Under the pieces are notes generated by a model that searched no databases, was not told the DNA's origin, and saw nothing but the letters and a program-made list of their open reading frames with translations. The position numbers and the translations under genes are program-made. Of a DNA stretch of 58,196 nucleotides, positions 41,744 to 50,506 are shown piece after piece (the stretch's first letter is position 1; every line of letters starts with the position of its first letter). Source of the stretch: a virus; IMG/VR virus record IMGVR_UViG_3300007276_000055, positions 1-58,196 of that record. One strand, given 5' to 3'.

Positions 41744-43036
41744 TTAAAGAACGACTGTTCTCATTTTAATTGCCCTTCGCATTGTACCAAGTACTTCACC
41801 CATCTCTCTAACGAGCTGAGCATCAAGCTCATAATTGTGAAGTTTGATACGTTGTCCTTGACTCTTTTCTTTGTACTCGGTGATCAGATTTTTTAAGTTA
41901 TCTGCCGAATAGTTAGCATAATCAATAGCATATGAACCAGGTGAAAAAGGAATAATTTCCCCGTTTTCATCTGTTTCTACGAGTCCAAAAGGTAAATACT
42001 CGCAGCATCTAAATTTAGTGTTATCATACTCAGGTACGGCTACTACGTTCATAGGGTTCACAAGTACGTAAATAGCTACTCCTCCATATCGGAGATTGTA
42101 CTTTTTACTCATAACATGTAATCCCGTTGAACACGGTGCATTAGACTCCTCATCACAAGATTCCCGTGGCATATAAACCGGATGTCCGATTCTGATACTC
42201 ATAGTCCTTGTGTGGTGGTCTGTGTACACTGTGGCTTTCTTTTTCTGGTTAGCTAAATCTGGGCCGGTAAATTGGCCATAGATTTGTCCTAATGAGGCAA
42301 CGGTTTGCCAGTATTTATCTTCAGCTACAGTGATTCCTTTCTGATACAACGATCGATACTCATCACTTCCGTCAGTGTGCTTATTCACTTGCACTACGTA
42401 ATCGAATAATGAATGAGGTGTATCTTTCTGCACTCGAGCGCATTCCGACATAATGAATTGTTCCAGCGTGCGGTCTTCTTCTGAACTTTGATTCTTGATA
42501 TCAACACAGCGTTGGGCTATGATCATTCCGGAATCAGTAATTGAAAATTCTCCAGTAGACAGCCATTTAAACAGGTCAGCTCTAGATATGTCGTTAGGAT
42601 TCAACATACACCATTGCCAGAAATTCAAGATGGCATTTAAAGAGTACTTAGATTCAGAATTGTTGTGTGCGTCTAAAACAGCATCACATACAGCCGCTGG
42701 TACTGGTACCGGATAATTGTCAAAGAAAGGAAGCCCGTCTCTACCAAGTACAAAACGAGTAGTAACTTTCAGCAAATCCATAGACTTTGCTTCGCGTTCT
42801 TCTCGAGTCCAAACTACCGGAGCATAGTGCTCCAGTAATTCTTCTTCTACTTTTTGATTCTTAGGCTTAATCGCATTAATGAAATCTTGGTAAGTGCATT
42901 CATGATCTTCGTTCATAGCGTCATTCGCCAGAGTTACAAAGTCATCAAACTGCTCTTCAGAGATCTTATTAACTTGCAATACTTGTCCATCTACCACAAA
43001 AGTTGCGATAGAGTTTATCAATTTACATTTAATCAT
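41744..43036 (-). CDS. rIIB-like protein
   Basis: The 430-residue protein has the features of T4 RIIB homologues: a central F-W-Q-W-C-M-L-N-P-N-D-I-S-R-A-D-L-F-K segment followed by I-T-D-S-G-M-I-I-A-Q-R and, near the C-terminus, C-S-T-G-L-H-V-M-S. RIIA and RIIB act together in T4 to protect against host exclusion by RexAB, and homologues occur in many phages with unknown targets. The start overlaps the rIIA-like gene stop by four bases, as expected for a functional pair. Confidence 0.75.
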   Translation of the reverse strand: MIKCKLINSIATFVVDGQVLQVNKISEEQFDDFVTLANDAMNEDHECTYQDFINAIKPKNQKVEEELLEHYAPVVWTREEREAKSMDLLKVTTRFVLGRDGLPFFDNYPVPVPAAVCDAVLDAHNNSESKYSLNAILNFWQWCMLNPNDISRADLFKWLSTGEFSITDSGMIIAQRCVDIKNQSSEEDRTLEQFIMSECARVQKDTPHSLFDYVVQVNKHTDGSDEYRSLYQKGITVAEDKYWQTVASLGQIYGQFTGPDLANQKKKATVYTDHHTRTMSIRIGHPVYMPRESCDEESNAPCSTGLHVMSKKYNLRYGGVAIYVLVNPMNVVAVPEYDNTKFRCCEYLPFGLVETDENGEIIPFSPGSYAIDYANYSADNLKNLITEYKEKSQGQRIKLHNYELDAQLVREMGEVLGTMRRAIKMRTVVL

Positions 43037-45552
43037 TTTTTTAGTATAAGCACACGCTTTTTAAGCGCGGGGTCGTTAAAATTATGAAGCTCTGAATGTA
43101 GGGCATCCAAAGTTTCGTTACAATTTCTCTCAATTCTTAGGCCATTACGGTAGGTAAAGTGACCACTATCGATGTCTTTTTGCAGCTGCTCGATATCATC
43201 AATAACCATTTTAGCCACTTCTTCTGTTTCAGGTTCAAACTTAGTGTAGAATCTGGAATGCAGTCTAATCTTAACTGCTTTTGCATATTCTACTTTTAAG
43301 TAAGTCGGAGTATGGGACATTAAGTAAGCGACTAAACCTATTTTTCGATAATAAGTTTCGAGAGTATCCACCAATGATTCGAATTCCTCTTCGTACGAGT
43401 GTCCGGCTTTGTGGTACAATCGATGTAGCTCTTCTAAAAACGGTTCCCAATCACTTGACATCCTTCTTTTCACTTTTTTGTCCCAATACCTTAGACGTTG
43501 AAAAGCTTCCGTAATATGTTCCGGCACCATGTTTCCATAAAGATCCATCATCTCTTGGTATTTATTGCTAGCTGCAGCAATCGCGTCTCCGTGCTTTACC
43601 GTAAAGTACAAGCGCGAAAGTTGTTTGTATTCAGTGCTCATATAATCTTCAATTGATATAGCGTTAGGAATAAGTGCCATAACCTTCTTGTTTGTTTGAG
43701 AAACTGTATAGATGGCTACATTGCGTTTATAATGCATTTCAGACGTATTTTGAGGGATATCAAACGTGTATCGAAAAAATGCAAGACCTGCTAATAGATC
43801 TAACTCTTTACGAGTACCATAAATCACCTTTTGAGTTTTCGAAATGAGAGCAGGCTTTAGATTAACGCTATTAGTACGTTTTTCATAGGTAGTGCATCCA
43901 CCATCATTTCGAACTTGTAAAGTGAACACACCCGCAGGTACTTCATCCTCTGTTCTAATGTATCCCGGAAGCTTTGAACTAGCTTTATAAGCGTCAATCC
44001 AATCATCGGTTACAGTAAAACTTTTGTATGAGTGAGAGTGTGCCTTTAAAAACTCTCTAACGTAGCCTTCCATTTGTTGGATTAACTTAGTTATTCGAGC
44101 TTCCCAGGCTGCTTTAGTCTCTGCAAGATTGTCTCGATAAATGACAATGTTTAACAAAGCCAACCAGTGCTCAAAAGGATATTTCTTGTACTGGTAAGTG
44201 TAAAATTTATTTCTATTGAAACTAGGCTTTAACCAATCTTCAATAATAAAAGCGGTTTTAAACTTATCGTGATCTTTGTCATTAGCGATTCGAAATAATG
44301 GGGTTCTTTTATCATCTATTTCAGAATTGTACCCGAACCAGTTTGGGTAGCCACTAGAATTAGCCTTCCCTAAGTACGAATTTTTAGCTAACTTTTTCGT
44401 TGTCTTTAGACTACATTCTTTACGAACATCAACAAAGTTTCTAGAAAACCATTTATGATCTTGATACCATTTTTCTAACTCAGTGCCTTTAAAAGGTTTA
44501 AATGAAGTAGCACGGTAACTTAAAACAGGAGATATACTATTGTGATCCTCATTTAAGTCTAGTTTAACCTCATCAGTAAAGTTTAAATAACGCTTAACCT
44601 CGTTGTTAGACTCGATATACTCTACAAAATCGTCCGTGTAATCTGTTTGTTTATCGTAACGACTTTGTAACTCTTTTATAGCTAGTTCAATCTTATCATT
44701 AAGCACTTCCACAGAGCCTCTTGAGTATTCGATGTCTTCTCGAGAAGGTGTAGGAATAAGCTCCCCAATACTAAACTTTAAAGCTACCGGAATATTGATC
44801 CGCGGTATACTTAATTCTGCCCACGAAATAGGATAAGCTACATGTCCTAAACAGATATGCATCTCATCAAAAGGTTGGGCCCCTGTTCTGTAAGTAAAGT
44901 GGTTACCTTCGATCAGTTGGAAATCATTCTCCAAAGCTTGACCTTCGAAGTATATGTTGGGAAAGTAAGCTAATTGTTTCAAGCACTCTTCCTCGAACTT
45001 TCGTTTGTCGTAAGAGTCTTTAATCAGTCCTCTAATCCTAGTACCGTTTCTTTTATCGGTAGGTTGTTCATAGAGTTTCTCACCTGCTGGAATACCGTCA
45101 GCTTGTTTAGACATAATCCAAGCAGACTCTATACCATCATGGCGGGAGCGGATTTCAAAAGAATCAGTGTAGGATAGAAACGACTTAGCACCTAGTCCGA
45201 ACCCTCCTATTAAGGCATTCGTCTGGTCTTTAGTAGTACTACCGTAGTTAAAGTAGATGTTGTTAAGGCGTTCAGAACTAAGTCCTACACCAAAATCTTC
45301 AAACTCTACGAAATAACCTTCGTCTGAGTCTACGATACGTACAGTGATAGGCTCGCCGTCGTTACCGGCTTCCACAGTAGCATCCCAGGCGTTTGAAGAA
45401 TATTCTCGAACGATAGATCCTATAGGATTTTTGTACAGATTACTCAGAATCGTGTACATTTTAGACAAGTTAGCAGCATCGATTGTACTTTGTACTTTTT
45501 CGAATGTTTCTCCTTTGACTAAGTTTCTTGTTTTATCTTCTGCAAATTTCAT
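43033..45552 (-). CDS. rIIA-like GHKL ATPase
   Basis: The 839-residue protein has a GHKL ATPase N-terminus: N box R-E-Y-S-S-N-A-W-D-A (Asn54), G1 box E-D-F-G-V-G-L-S (Asp86) and G2 box G-G-F-G-L-G-A-K-S (116-124), the layout of RIIA, MutL and Hsp90-type folds. The rest is an RIIA-like middle and a helical C-terminus. With the rIIB-like protein it likely forms a membrane-associated complex that blocks host exclusion; this is inference from T4. ATG overlaps the primase stop. Confidence 0.8.
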   Translation of the reverse strand: MKFAEDKTRNLVKGETFEKVQSTIDAANLSKMYTILSNLYKNPIGSIVREYSSNAWDATVEAGNDGEPITVRIVDSDEGYFVEFEDFGVGLSSERLNNIYFNYGSTTKDQTNALIGGFGLGAKSFLSYTDSFEIRSRHDGIESAWIMSKQADGIPAGEKLYEQPTDKRNGTRIRGLIKDSYDKRKFEEECLKQLAYFPNIYFEGQALENDFQLIEGNHFTYRTGAQPFDEMHICLGHVAYPISWAELSIPRINIPVALKFSIGELIPTPSREDIEYSRGSVEVLNDKIELAIKELQSRYDKQTDYTDDFVEYIESNNEVKRYLNFTDEVKLDLNEDHNSISPVLSYRATSFKPFKGTELEKWYQDHKWFSRNFVDVRKECSLKTTKKLAKNSYLGKANSSGYPNWFGYNSEIDDKRTPLFRIANDKDHDKFKTAFIIEDWLKPSFNRNKFYTYQYKKYPFEHWLALLNIVIYRDNLAETKAAWEARITKLIQQMEGYVREFLKAHSHSYKSFTVTDDWIDAYKASSKLPGYIRTEDEVPAGVFTLQVRNDGGCTTYEKRTNSVNLKPALISKTQKVIYGTRKELDLLAGLAFFRYTFDIPQNTSEMHYKRNVAIYTVSQTNKKVMALIPNAISIEDYMSTEYKQLSRLYFTVKHGDAIAAASNKYQEMMDLYGNMVPEHITEAFQRLRYWDKKVKRRMSSDWEPFLEELHRLYHKAGHSYEEEFESLVDTLETYYRKIGLVAYLMSHTPTYLKVEYAKAVKIRLHSRFYTKFEPETEEVAKMVIDDIEQLQKDIDSGHFTYRNGLRIERNCNETLDALHSELHNFNDPALKKRVLILKK

Positions 45553-46574
45553 GGGATAAGAATAGTATTTAGGTAAGATTCGGTGTAAGCTTGACCTTTA
45601 TAGCGTCGCATGTCGGATACATCCTTCACATTTTCGTTTGCTTCCGTTATAAAGAAGTAATCAAGGTCATATTGTTCTGATAGTTTTTCCGTATTAACAC
45701 GTCCAGCAGGGTCATCGTCGTACAAGAGAACGACTTTTTCGAATCTTTCTTTGTATTCGTGCATTACGGGATCGTTGATGGGGATGCTCTCCGCTTGGGG
45801 AGCTATTGATGGATACCCTAGTTCGTAGAGCGTCATCACATCTTTTAAGGATTTCGTAATAACTAAGAGTTGTCCGGTATCGGGAAGCATGCTGTATCCC
45901 TGATGAACCTTCCAGTCCGCGTTGTTGATGAATTTCCCTTGATTCCTCTGCCGGTTTGGCTGATAAATCTTGAAGCTCACGCGCCCATCTTTGAATTCTT
46001 TGTAAGCGTATGCTAATGAATCGCATTTTTGAATGTTTCCGTTAAAGAACACATAGCTAATAGGAAACACATTAAACGCTTCTAACGTCTTTTTGTGGAC
46101 TCCGTAGCTAGACCAGTACTCTTTATCTCCTAACGACCATGAGCGGCGTTTAATGGAGATTTCTACTAAAGAAGTGTTTTTGTCGTAATCTTTCTGTTCT
46201 GGGATGTTAACAACCGTAGGTATGTTTCCTATAGGTTGGTACTCCAGATGATTAAGTTGAAAGTCTGTACAAATTTTACGGATAGCGTCAAAATACTTGA
46301 TAAATCCGAATAAGTGTTGCACTAAATTAAAGCAGTCTCCCTTTTCTCCAGTAGCGAAGTCTTTGTACATCAACTTTCCGTTGTTAGAACCATAGAATAC
46401 GTTGAATGAAGGGATGCTGTCTTTACGTAACGGGCTGTTAAAAGCTTTACGTAGAGGAAAATCGCCGAGATAGTGTCTGAATATCTGGTAATCATCAATC
46501 GATTCTAAGATAAGTTCTCTACTGGCAAGTGGTTTTAAGTCATAGGTCTGACTATTAAGGTCAATTTCTTCCAT
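45549..46574 (-). CDS. DnaG-like primase with TOPRIM domain
   Basis: The 341-residue protein resembles DnaG: an N-terminal region F-N-S-P-L-R-K-D-S-I-P-S-F (45-57) in place of the zinc-binding C-P-F-H...T-P-S-F, then a TOPRIM core with V-I-T-K-S-L-K-D-V (238-246) and L-L-Y-D-D-D-P-A-G (283-291). The usual E-G glutamate of TOPRIM appears replaced, and only one cysteine (Cys81) remains in the zinc region. It is placed with helicase, polymerase and SSB-like genes. Primer synthesis is the expected role. Confidence 0.8.
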   Translation of the reverse strand: MEEIDLNSQTYDLKPLASRELILESIDDYQIFRHYLGDFPLRKAFNSPLRKDSIPSFNVFYGSNNGKLMYKDFATGEKGDCFNLVQHLFGFIKYFDAIRKICTDFQLNHLEYQPIGNIPTVVNIPEQKDYDKNTSLVEISIKRRSWSLGDKEYWSSYGVHKKTLEAFNVFPISYVFFNGNIQKCDSLAYAYKEFKDGRVSFKIYQPNRQRNQGKFINNADWKVHQGYSMLPDTGQLLVITKSLKDVMTLYELGYPSIAPQAESIPINDPVMHEYKERFEKVVLLYDDDPAGRVNTEKLSEQYDLDYFFITEANENVKDVSDMRRYKGQAYTESYLNTILIP

Positions 46575-46581
46575 AGGTTAT

Positions 46582-46616
46582 CAAAAAAAAATGGGGGCCA
46601 AATAAATGACCCCCAT
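46582..46616 (-). terminator. Terminator between SSB-like and primase genes
   Basis: ATGGGGG (46591-46597) pairs with CCCCCAT (46610-46616) around a 12-base loop and, on the minus strand, is followed by a run of nine T. It separates the upstream SSB-like transcript from the primase-rIIA-rIIB genes, or allows partial read-through. Confidence 0.85.
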
Positions 46617-46622
46617 ATGGTT

Positions 46623-47216
46623 CTACCAATCTTTCTCATCCGTGGCAGGTGCTTCTGCAACTGCTGTGGATGTTCCAACTTCAGACTCTGAATCGGCTTC
46701 GAGTCTAGTCATTCGATCAACGCCTCCTTTAGTAAGTCGAGACTCACTTGCCGGCACGCTCATCGATTCGATCATAGGTGCGAATCCTCGCACACTAATG
46801 TATTTCGAAGGCTTGTTGGTGGTTCCGTAGTTCGTGAAGATTCTATATGTAGCGCTAGGCTTAAACTCTTTAGAGAGTTTGCCCATAATCTTATCTAGAG
46901 CTTCTTCAGTAGTTTCGAACTTTGGCAACTTGGTTCCCTCTCCAATGATGGCATTTACTAGATGCTTCAATAGCGTAGCTTGTGTCTTCCATTTCTTCGG
47001 AGCCCACTCGTTACGATTGATATCTACGTAATAAAAGCCAAAATTGATTTCTTTGTCGTTAGCGTCTTTAAAGAAGATTTTCCAATCAGGTGTAGAATCA
47101 TCTGTGGTTTTCTTCTCGATCTTAGAGATCTTAACGTTTTCAACTGCTCCAGGTTCTCCATCATTGAAGATGGATACTTCCTTCACATCATACTCATTGG
47201 AATTTAAATCGATCAT
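46623..47216 (-). CDS. Single-stranded DNA-binding-like protein
   Basis: The 197-residue protein has a basic/aromatic N-terminal domain of about 130 residues (with W-K-I-F-F-K-D and N-F-G-F-Y-Y-V-D), a flexible Ser/Thr/Ala-rich linker and an acidic C-terminal tip D-E-K-D-W. The layout of OB-like domain, linker and acidic tail ending in an aromatic residue is typical of phage and bacterial SSB proteins. It is followed by a strong terminator, which suits an abundant protein. No strict family match can be claimed by eye. Confidence 0.6.
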   Translation of the reverse strand: MIDLNSNEYDVKEVSIFNDGEPGAVENVKISKIEKKTTDDSTPDWKIFFKDANDKEINFGFYYVDINRNEWAPKKWKTQATLLKHLVNAIIGEGTKLPKFETTEEALDKIMGKLSKEFKPSATYRIFTNYGTTNKPSKYISVRGFAPMIESMSVPASESRLTKGGVDRMTRLEADSESEVGTSTAVAEAPATDEKDW

Positions 47217-47247
47217 GTACTAAAAATTTAAAAGTGTAAAAAATATG

Positions 47248-47919
47248 CTACCAGTCATCCTCGTCATCTTCTCCAATGACGGCAGGTGCTTTGGTAGCGG
47301 GTTCTGCTTCTTCTTCTTCTTCCGCTTCGTTTTCCTCCGTTGCTTGTACAATTGCAGGAGATTCAACTTCAGCTTCTAAAGATTCTGGTTCTAAAACTAC
47401 TTCCGCTTCAGAAGTTAACTCTTCGACTTCCTCTACATCAATATTTGTAGTAGGTACGCCTAAAGTAAGTTTACTTTCTGCAGGTTCTTCAGTTTCTTCA
47501 GATACTTCCATAAGCATAAGAGGTACCCAGTTGGCGTCCAGATCTTCATCGTGCTGGACATTGTCCATAAACTCGAAGTAAGTATCTTTTGACGTGTCAA
47601 GTTCTAGCACTTTAGCAATATGGCTAAAACTCTTGCTGTCCAGGAATGTTCCTTTTTGGCTTAGTTTTAGAACAGCATCGCTGTCTAATCCTTTACCAGA
47701 AACATTCACTAGCATTACAAGGTCGCCTTCAAACGAAAAAGCGATCTGTTGATCTTCCTTCGTGAGGTCAAATTCAAGGGCATCTAGAGCCTTCGAATTT
47801 AGATTAAAGCGCTTTCCAAAGCGTTTACCTTTGTCAAGCTCCATAGTCATGACTTCAGTATCAGGAAAGAGTTCTTTTGCGCGTGGTTTGCGCTGTTTAG
47901 GGATTCCTAAGTTCAACAT
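47248..47919 (-). CDS. Acidic-tailed replication-block protein
   Basis: The 223-residue protein has a basic N-terminus (I-P-K-Q-R-K-P-R-A-K), a central folded part of about 100 residues, a long Glu/Ala/Val-rich linker (about 140-210) and the end E-D-D-E-D-D-W. The tail is like that of the SSB-like protein encoded 31 bases downstream. I do not know the family; a DNA-binding or replisome-organising role fits the tail and place. Confidence 0.65.
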   Translation of the reverse strand: MLNLGIPKQRKPRAKELFPDTEVMTMELDKGKRFGKRFNLNSKALDALEFDLTKEDQQIAFSFEGDLVMLVNVSGKGLDSDAVLKLSQKGTFLDSKSFSHIAKVLELDTSKDTYFEFMDNVQHDEDLDANWVPLMLMEVSEETEEPAESKLTLGVPTTNIDVEEVEELTSEAEVVLEPESLEAEVESPAIVQATEENEAEEEEEAEPATKAPAVIGEDDEDDW

Positions 47920-47940
47920 GTTGATTAAGTATTTAGGAAA

Positions 47941-48756
47941 TTAGATATTGAGGGTTTCACGGACTTTGTCAATTACAGTCTGCATGTTGTTCGGAATGAG
48001 TGTATCTTCAAACATCTCCATAGAACGTGCATTGTATTGTCCCCAACGACGGGTAACAAACTTGTAACTATCTGGTCCGTATTCACCGTCTTCATTCGGA
48101 TCGACGTGTGTACACAACATCACATCGTAGTAACTATCAGGTAAGAATTTTTCTTCAAGCATTTTACCAAGAGGTACCAGGATCTTATACGTATCAGTGT
48201 TGGTATCCATTACTTGGTGAAATTCAGTTATGATAACAAGATCGTCTCGTAACGTATCAGTGTGCAAGAAAAAAGCCCGAAGTGCATCTGCTGCAAGGTC
48301 GTAAAAACGTGAATACGCTTTATTACCAACAGCTGAGTCCATGAATTCCTTACTTACTGAAATCTTAGAGATATAGTGAGTAAAGTCAGGCATAAACACA
48401 TTTTTGATTTCAGGCATGTGTTCAGAAATGATAGATAGGTAAATAGGAAGCTGCCGGATATGGTCTACAAGAGCCCAGTTTCCAGAGTATTTAGCTTCTT
48501 TACGTTTGTTCATGAGGTTCAGGAATACAGAATAACGATTCGTTACTCCCATCGCCTCCATGAGTGCTTCAGTGTTAGGACTATTCTGAGTCCTAGCGTC
48601 TAAAAGTTGGTTTAGTTCCTTTCCATTTTCATCCTGCAGATAAAGTCGCTTTTTACTCGGTGAGAGTACGAAGTTTTCTTCACCTTTACGCATGAACGAA
48701 CGGGAGAAAGATTTGCCCGTGTTGTAACCGCCGGTTACACCTATTCGGTAAGCCAT
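47941..48756 (-). CDS. P-loop ATPase, recombination-type
   Basis: The 271-residue protein begins with a Walker A motif G-G-Y-N-T-G-K-S (9-16) and has a Walker B-like D-L-V-I-I-T-E-F (about 172-179) and a sensor-like H-V-D-P. The form is like the RecA-fold ATP-binding proteins (Sak-type) that many phages encode next to SSB and exonuclease genes. It likely helps strand annealing or pairing. Family identity is inferred. Confidence 0.7.
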   Translation of the reverse strand: MAYRIGVTGGYNTGKSFSRSFMRKGEENFVLSPSKKRLYLQDENGKELNQLLDARTQNSPNTEALMEAMGVTNRYSVFLNLMNKRKEAKYSGNWALVDHIRQLPIYLSIISEHMPEIKNVFMPDFTHYISKISVSKEFMDSAVGNKAYSRFYDLAADALRAFFLHTDTLRDDLVIITEFHQVMDTNTDTYKILVPLGKMLEEKFLPDSYYDVMLCTHVDPNEDGEYGPDSYKFVTRRWGQYNARSMEMFEDTLIPNNMQTVIDKVRETLNI

Positions 48757-48824
48757 AAAATGATTGTTTTAAATAAGTAAATGATTGGTTCTCTGGTTAT
48801 TGAGAGCCTGTAAAGATACGATTA

Positions 48825-48947
48825 CTATTCGACTTGAGCAAGAGTATCGTCAATAAAAGAGTCTATAAGTTCAGTTCTTTTTTCTAAGAAATCTGGCTCT
48901 CCTCCAAATTTTTTTGAAGAAGATACTGCGTGATAATAAGGTGTCAT
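48825..48947 (-). CDS. 40-residue small protein
   Basis: ATG at 48947 overlaps the stop of the gene upstream (ATGA), and the frame runs 40 codons to TAG (48825-48827). The product is M-T-P-Y-Y-H-A-V-S-S...with an acidic end L-A-Q-V-E. The overlap pattern is the one used by its confident neighbours, which is the main support. Bases 48757-48824 downstream hold no gene I can see. Confidence 0.55.
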   Translation of the reverse strand: MTPYYHAVSSSKKFGGEPDFLEKRTELIDSFIDDTLAQVE

Positions 48948-49171
48948 TGTATATAAATTTCAACCCATCCTTTTTCTCCTTGTTCAGCATTAGCATTTAA
49001 CCCTTCAGCTTTTAAATCTGATTCAAGTTGTTCTGCAGCTTCCCAAAGTTTTGGTTCTGGTACTTGATCATGTTCATCGTCAAAGTATGTAGCACCTTTA
49101 CATTCATAACGTGTAGTATCTTCATCTACTACTAATTCGAAAGTGAATCCGTCAATAGTTCTATTTTTCAT
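48944..49171 (-). CDS. Hypothetical 75-residue protein
   Basis: A small acidic protein starting M-K-N-R-T-I-D-G-F with one predicted helix (L-W-E-A-A-E-Q-L-E-S-D-L-K-A) and a beta end (W-V-E-I-Y-I-Q). It shares an ATGA junction with thyX upstream and with the 40-residue gene downstream. No recognised family. Confidence 0.65.
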   Translation of the reverse strand: MKNRTIDGFTFELVVDEDTTRYECKGATYFDDEHDQVPEPKLWEAAEQLESDLKAEGLNANAEQGEKGWVEIYIQ

Positions 49172-50256
49172 GATTCTACAATTTCTCGATATTGAATAAA
49201 TCCTTTGAAGTTTCTGCTATAACCTCCATATGCGTTAGGATAAAAATCTGCATGGGTCATAGTTTTAGCACAATGTTCGAAAGGACTAGCATGCCCATTC
49301 TTAGCTAGACGGTCATGTAACTTTAGGTCAGCTTCATAATCATCTTTTCCTTCGAAGTTATTGTAACTTATTCGCGCGCAACGGGCTGTAGCAATTTTTA
49401 TTTTAGCTTCAGTCGTAAGAGGATGTTCCTTTCTTTCAAAAGAGTTGTGAGTTATTTCTACAAAGCGAGGGTCTTTATGGACGATTTTATCTTCAATATC
49501 CGCTATTGAAAACTTATCACCAAAAGGAATATGCCATTCTCCAGCTTTCAATAGTGTAGGCTTGTTTTCATTGTACAAGTCCCACATCTTTTCTGCCAGC
49601 ATAGAGATATGAATTTCTGCTCCCCCTGTATTAGCTTTCAATTTAAACAATAGCTCTGTTTCATGTTCCATAGAAGCTGTAATAAGGGGAGAAGTGCCTG
49701 CTTCAATTTCATATTGTACATAGTCTTGCCAACTACGAAATTGACTAAAATATTGAGGACACCTTAACTTGAAGAAGTTCTCGTATTCTGTAGCTGTTAC
49801 GATAACCGTATGCCACATGAAAGGTTCGAGAAGTCTGTTACAAAGTTGTTTGGTTACTCCGTGAGTATTTAAAGAGAATGCTGTATTTACAGCTTTGTCT
49901 CTAGCCATAAGCCAAGCTGTTTTAGCTGTATCATGGTCACTTCTAAACTTAAGTATTCCAGATTCTTTCTCATTGTCGGGAGTCAAATACTCAGTACCTT
50001 GCATACCCTTATGGTCTTTCTGAAAAGCGATAGGTATAAAAGGATGATTCTGTACTTTATCAAGCATCTTTTCAAATGGAATAGCCCTAGAGCTTGCAGA
50101 GTTTCTGCTGAACATTCTATGCGTATTAAACTCTGCGAGTACGATACGTGGAAATGTTACAACGAACGTAATGATTCTATCACCCTGTTCGTTCTTGGAA
50201 TCAGCTACTATCGTAGCATCGATTCCATTATAGTTGTGATCTTTCAACGATTTCAT
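49168..50256 (-). CDS. thyX: Flavin-dependent thymidylate synthase ThyX
   Basis: The 362-residue protein has the ThyX signature in the form T-H-R-M-F-S-R-N-S-A-S-S-R (residues 45-57; canonical R-H-R-x7-S), followed by L-L-E-P-F-M-W-H-T-V-I-V-T-A-T-E-Y-E-N-F-F and a second part with C-A-R-I-S-Y and S-P-F-E-H-C. It is longer than standard ThyX (about 230 residues), as in other phages and some bacteria with the longer form. It methylates dUMP to dTMP using FAD and methylenetetrahydrofolate. It works with the dCMP deaminase and dUTPase of this block. Confidence 0.88.
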   Translation of the reverse strand: MKSLKDHNYNGIDATIVADSKNEQGDRIITFVVTFPRIVLAEFNTHRMFSRNSASSRAIPFEKMLDKVQNHPFIPIAFQKDHKGMQGTEYLTPDNEKESGILKFRSDHDTAKTAWLMARDKAVNTAFSLNTHGVTKQLCNRLLEPFMWHTVIVTATEYENFFKLRCPQYFSQFRSWQDYVQYEIEAGTSPLITASMEHETELLFKLKANTGGAEIHISMLAEKMWDLYNENKPTLLKAGEWHIPFGDKFSIADIEDKIVHKDPRFVEITHNSFERKEHPLTTEAKIKIATARCARISYNNFEGKDDYEADLKLHDRLAKNGHASPFEHCAKTMTHADFYPNAYGGYSRNFKGFIQYREIVES

Positions 50257-50506
50257 AGTCTTCTAAAATTTTAATAAACCGACCGGTCCAGTTTTCGTTA
50301 AACCAAAGCTTATCTACAATCATAGTATTCTCACCGGAGGCAAAAAATTCGACTTTACAGCCGTCTCCTAGGTAGCGCTCTAACAATTCAAGCTTAATAG
50401 TGCCTTGACCATCGTTTCGAGCGCTGCCAGTTCTACGATAGATATGGTAGCTTTTTTCGTATTTGTAGGTTGATTTAAAAATCACTCCTTTTTTAGGCGG
50501 TTTCAT
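50228..50506 (-). CDS. Hypothetical 92-residue protein
   Basis: A basic small protein beginning M-K-P-P-K-K-G-V-I-F-K with a central beta-like region (C-K-V-E-F-F-A-S-G-E-N-T-M-I-V) and C-terminal R-F-I-K-I-L-E-D-Y. It overlaps thyX by 29 bases and the helicase stop by four. The setting between helicase and thyX supports a real gene. Function unknown. Confidence 0.6.
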   Translation of the reverse strand: MKPPKKGVIFKSTYKYEKSYHIYRRTGSARNDGQGTIKLELLERYLGDGCKVEFFASGENTMIVDKLWFNENWTGRFIKILEDYEIVERSQL

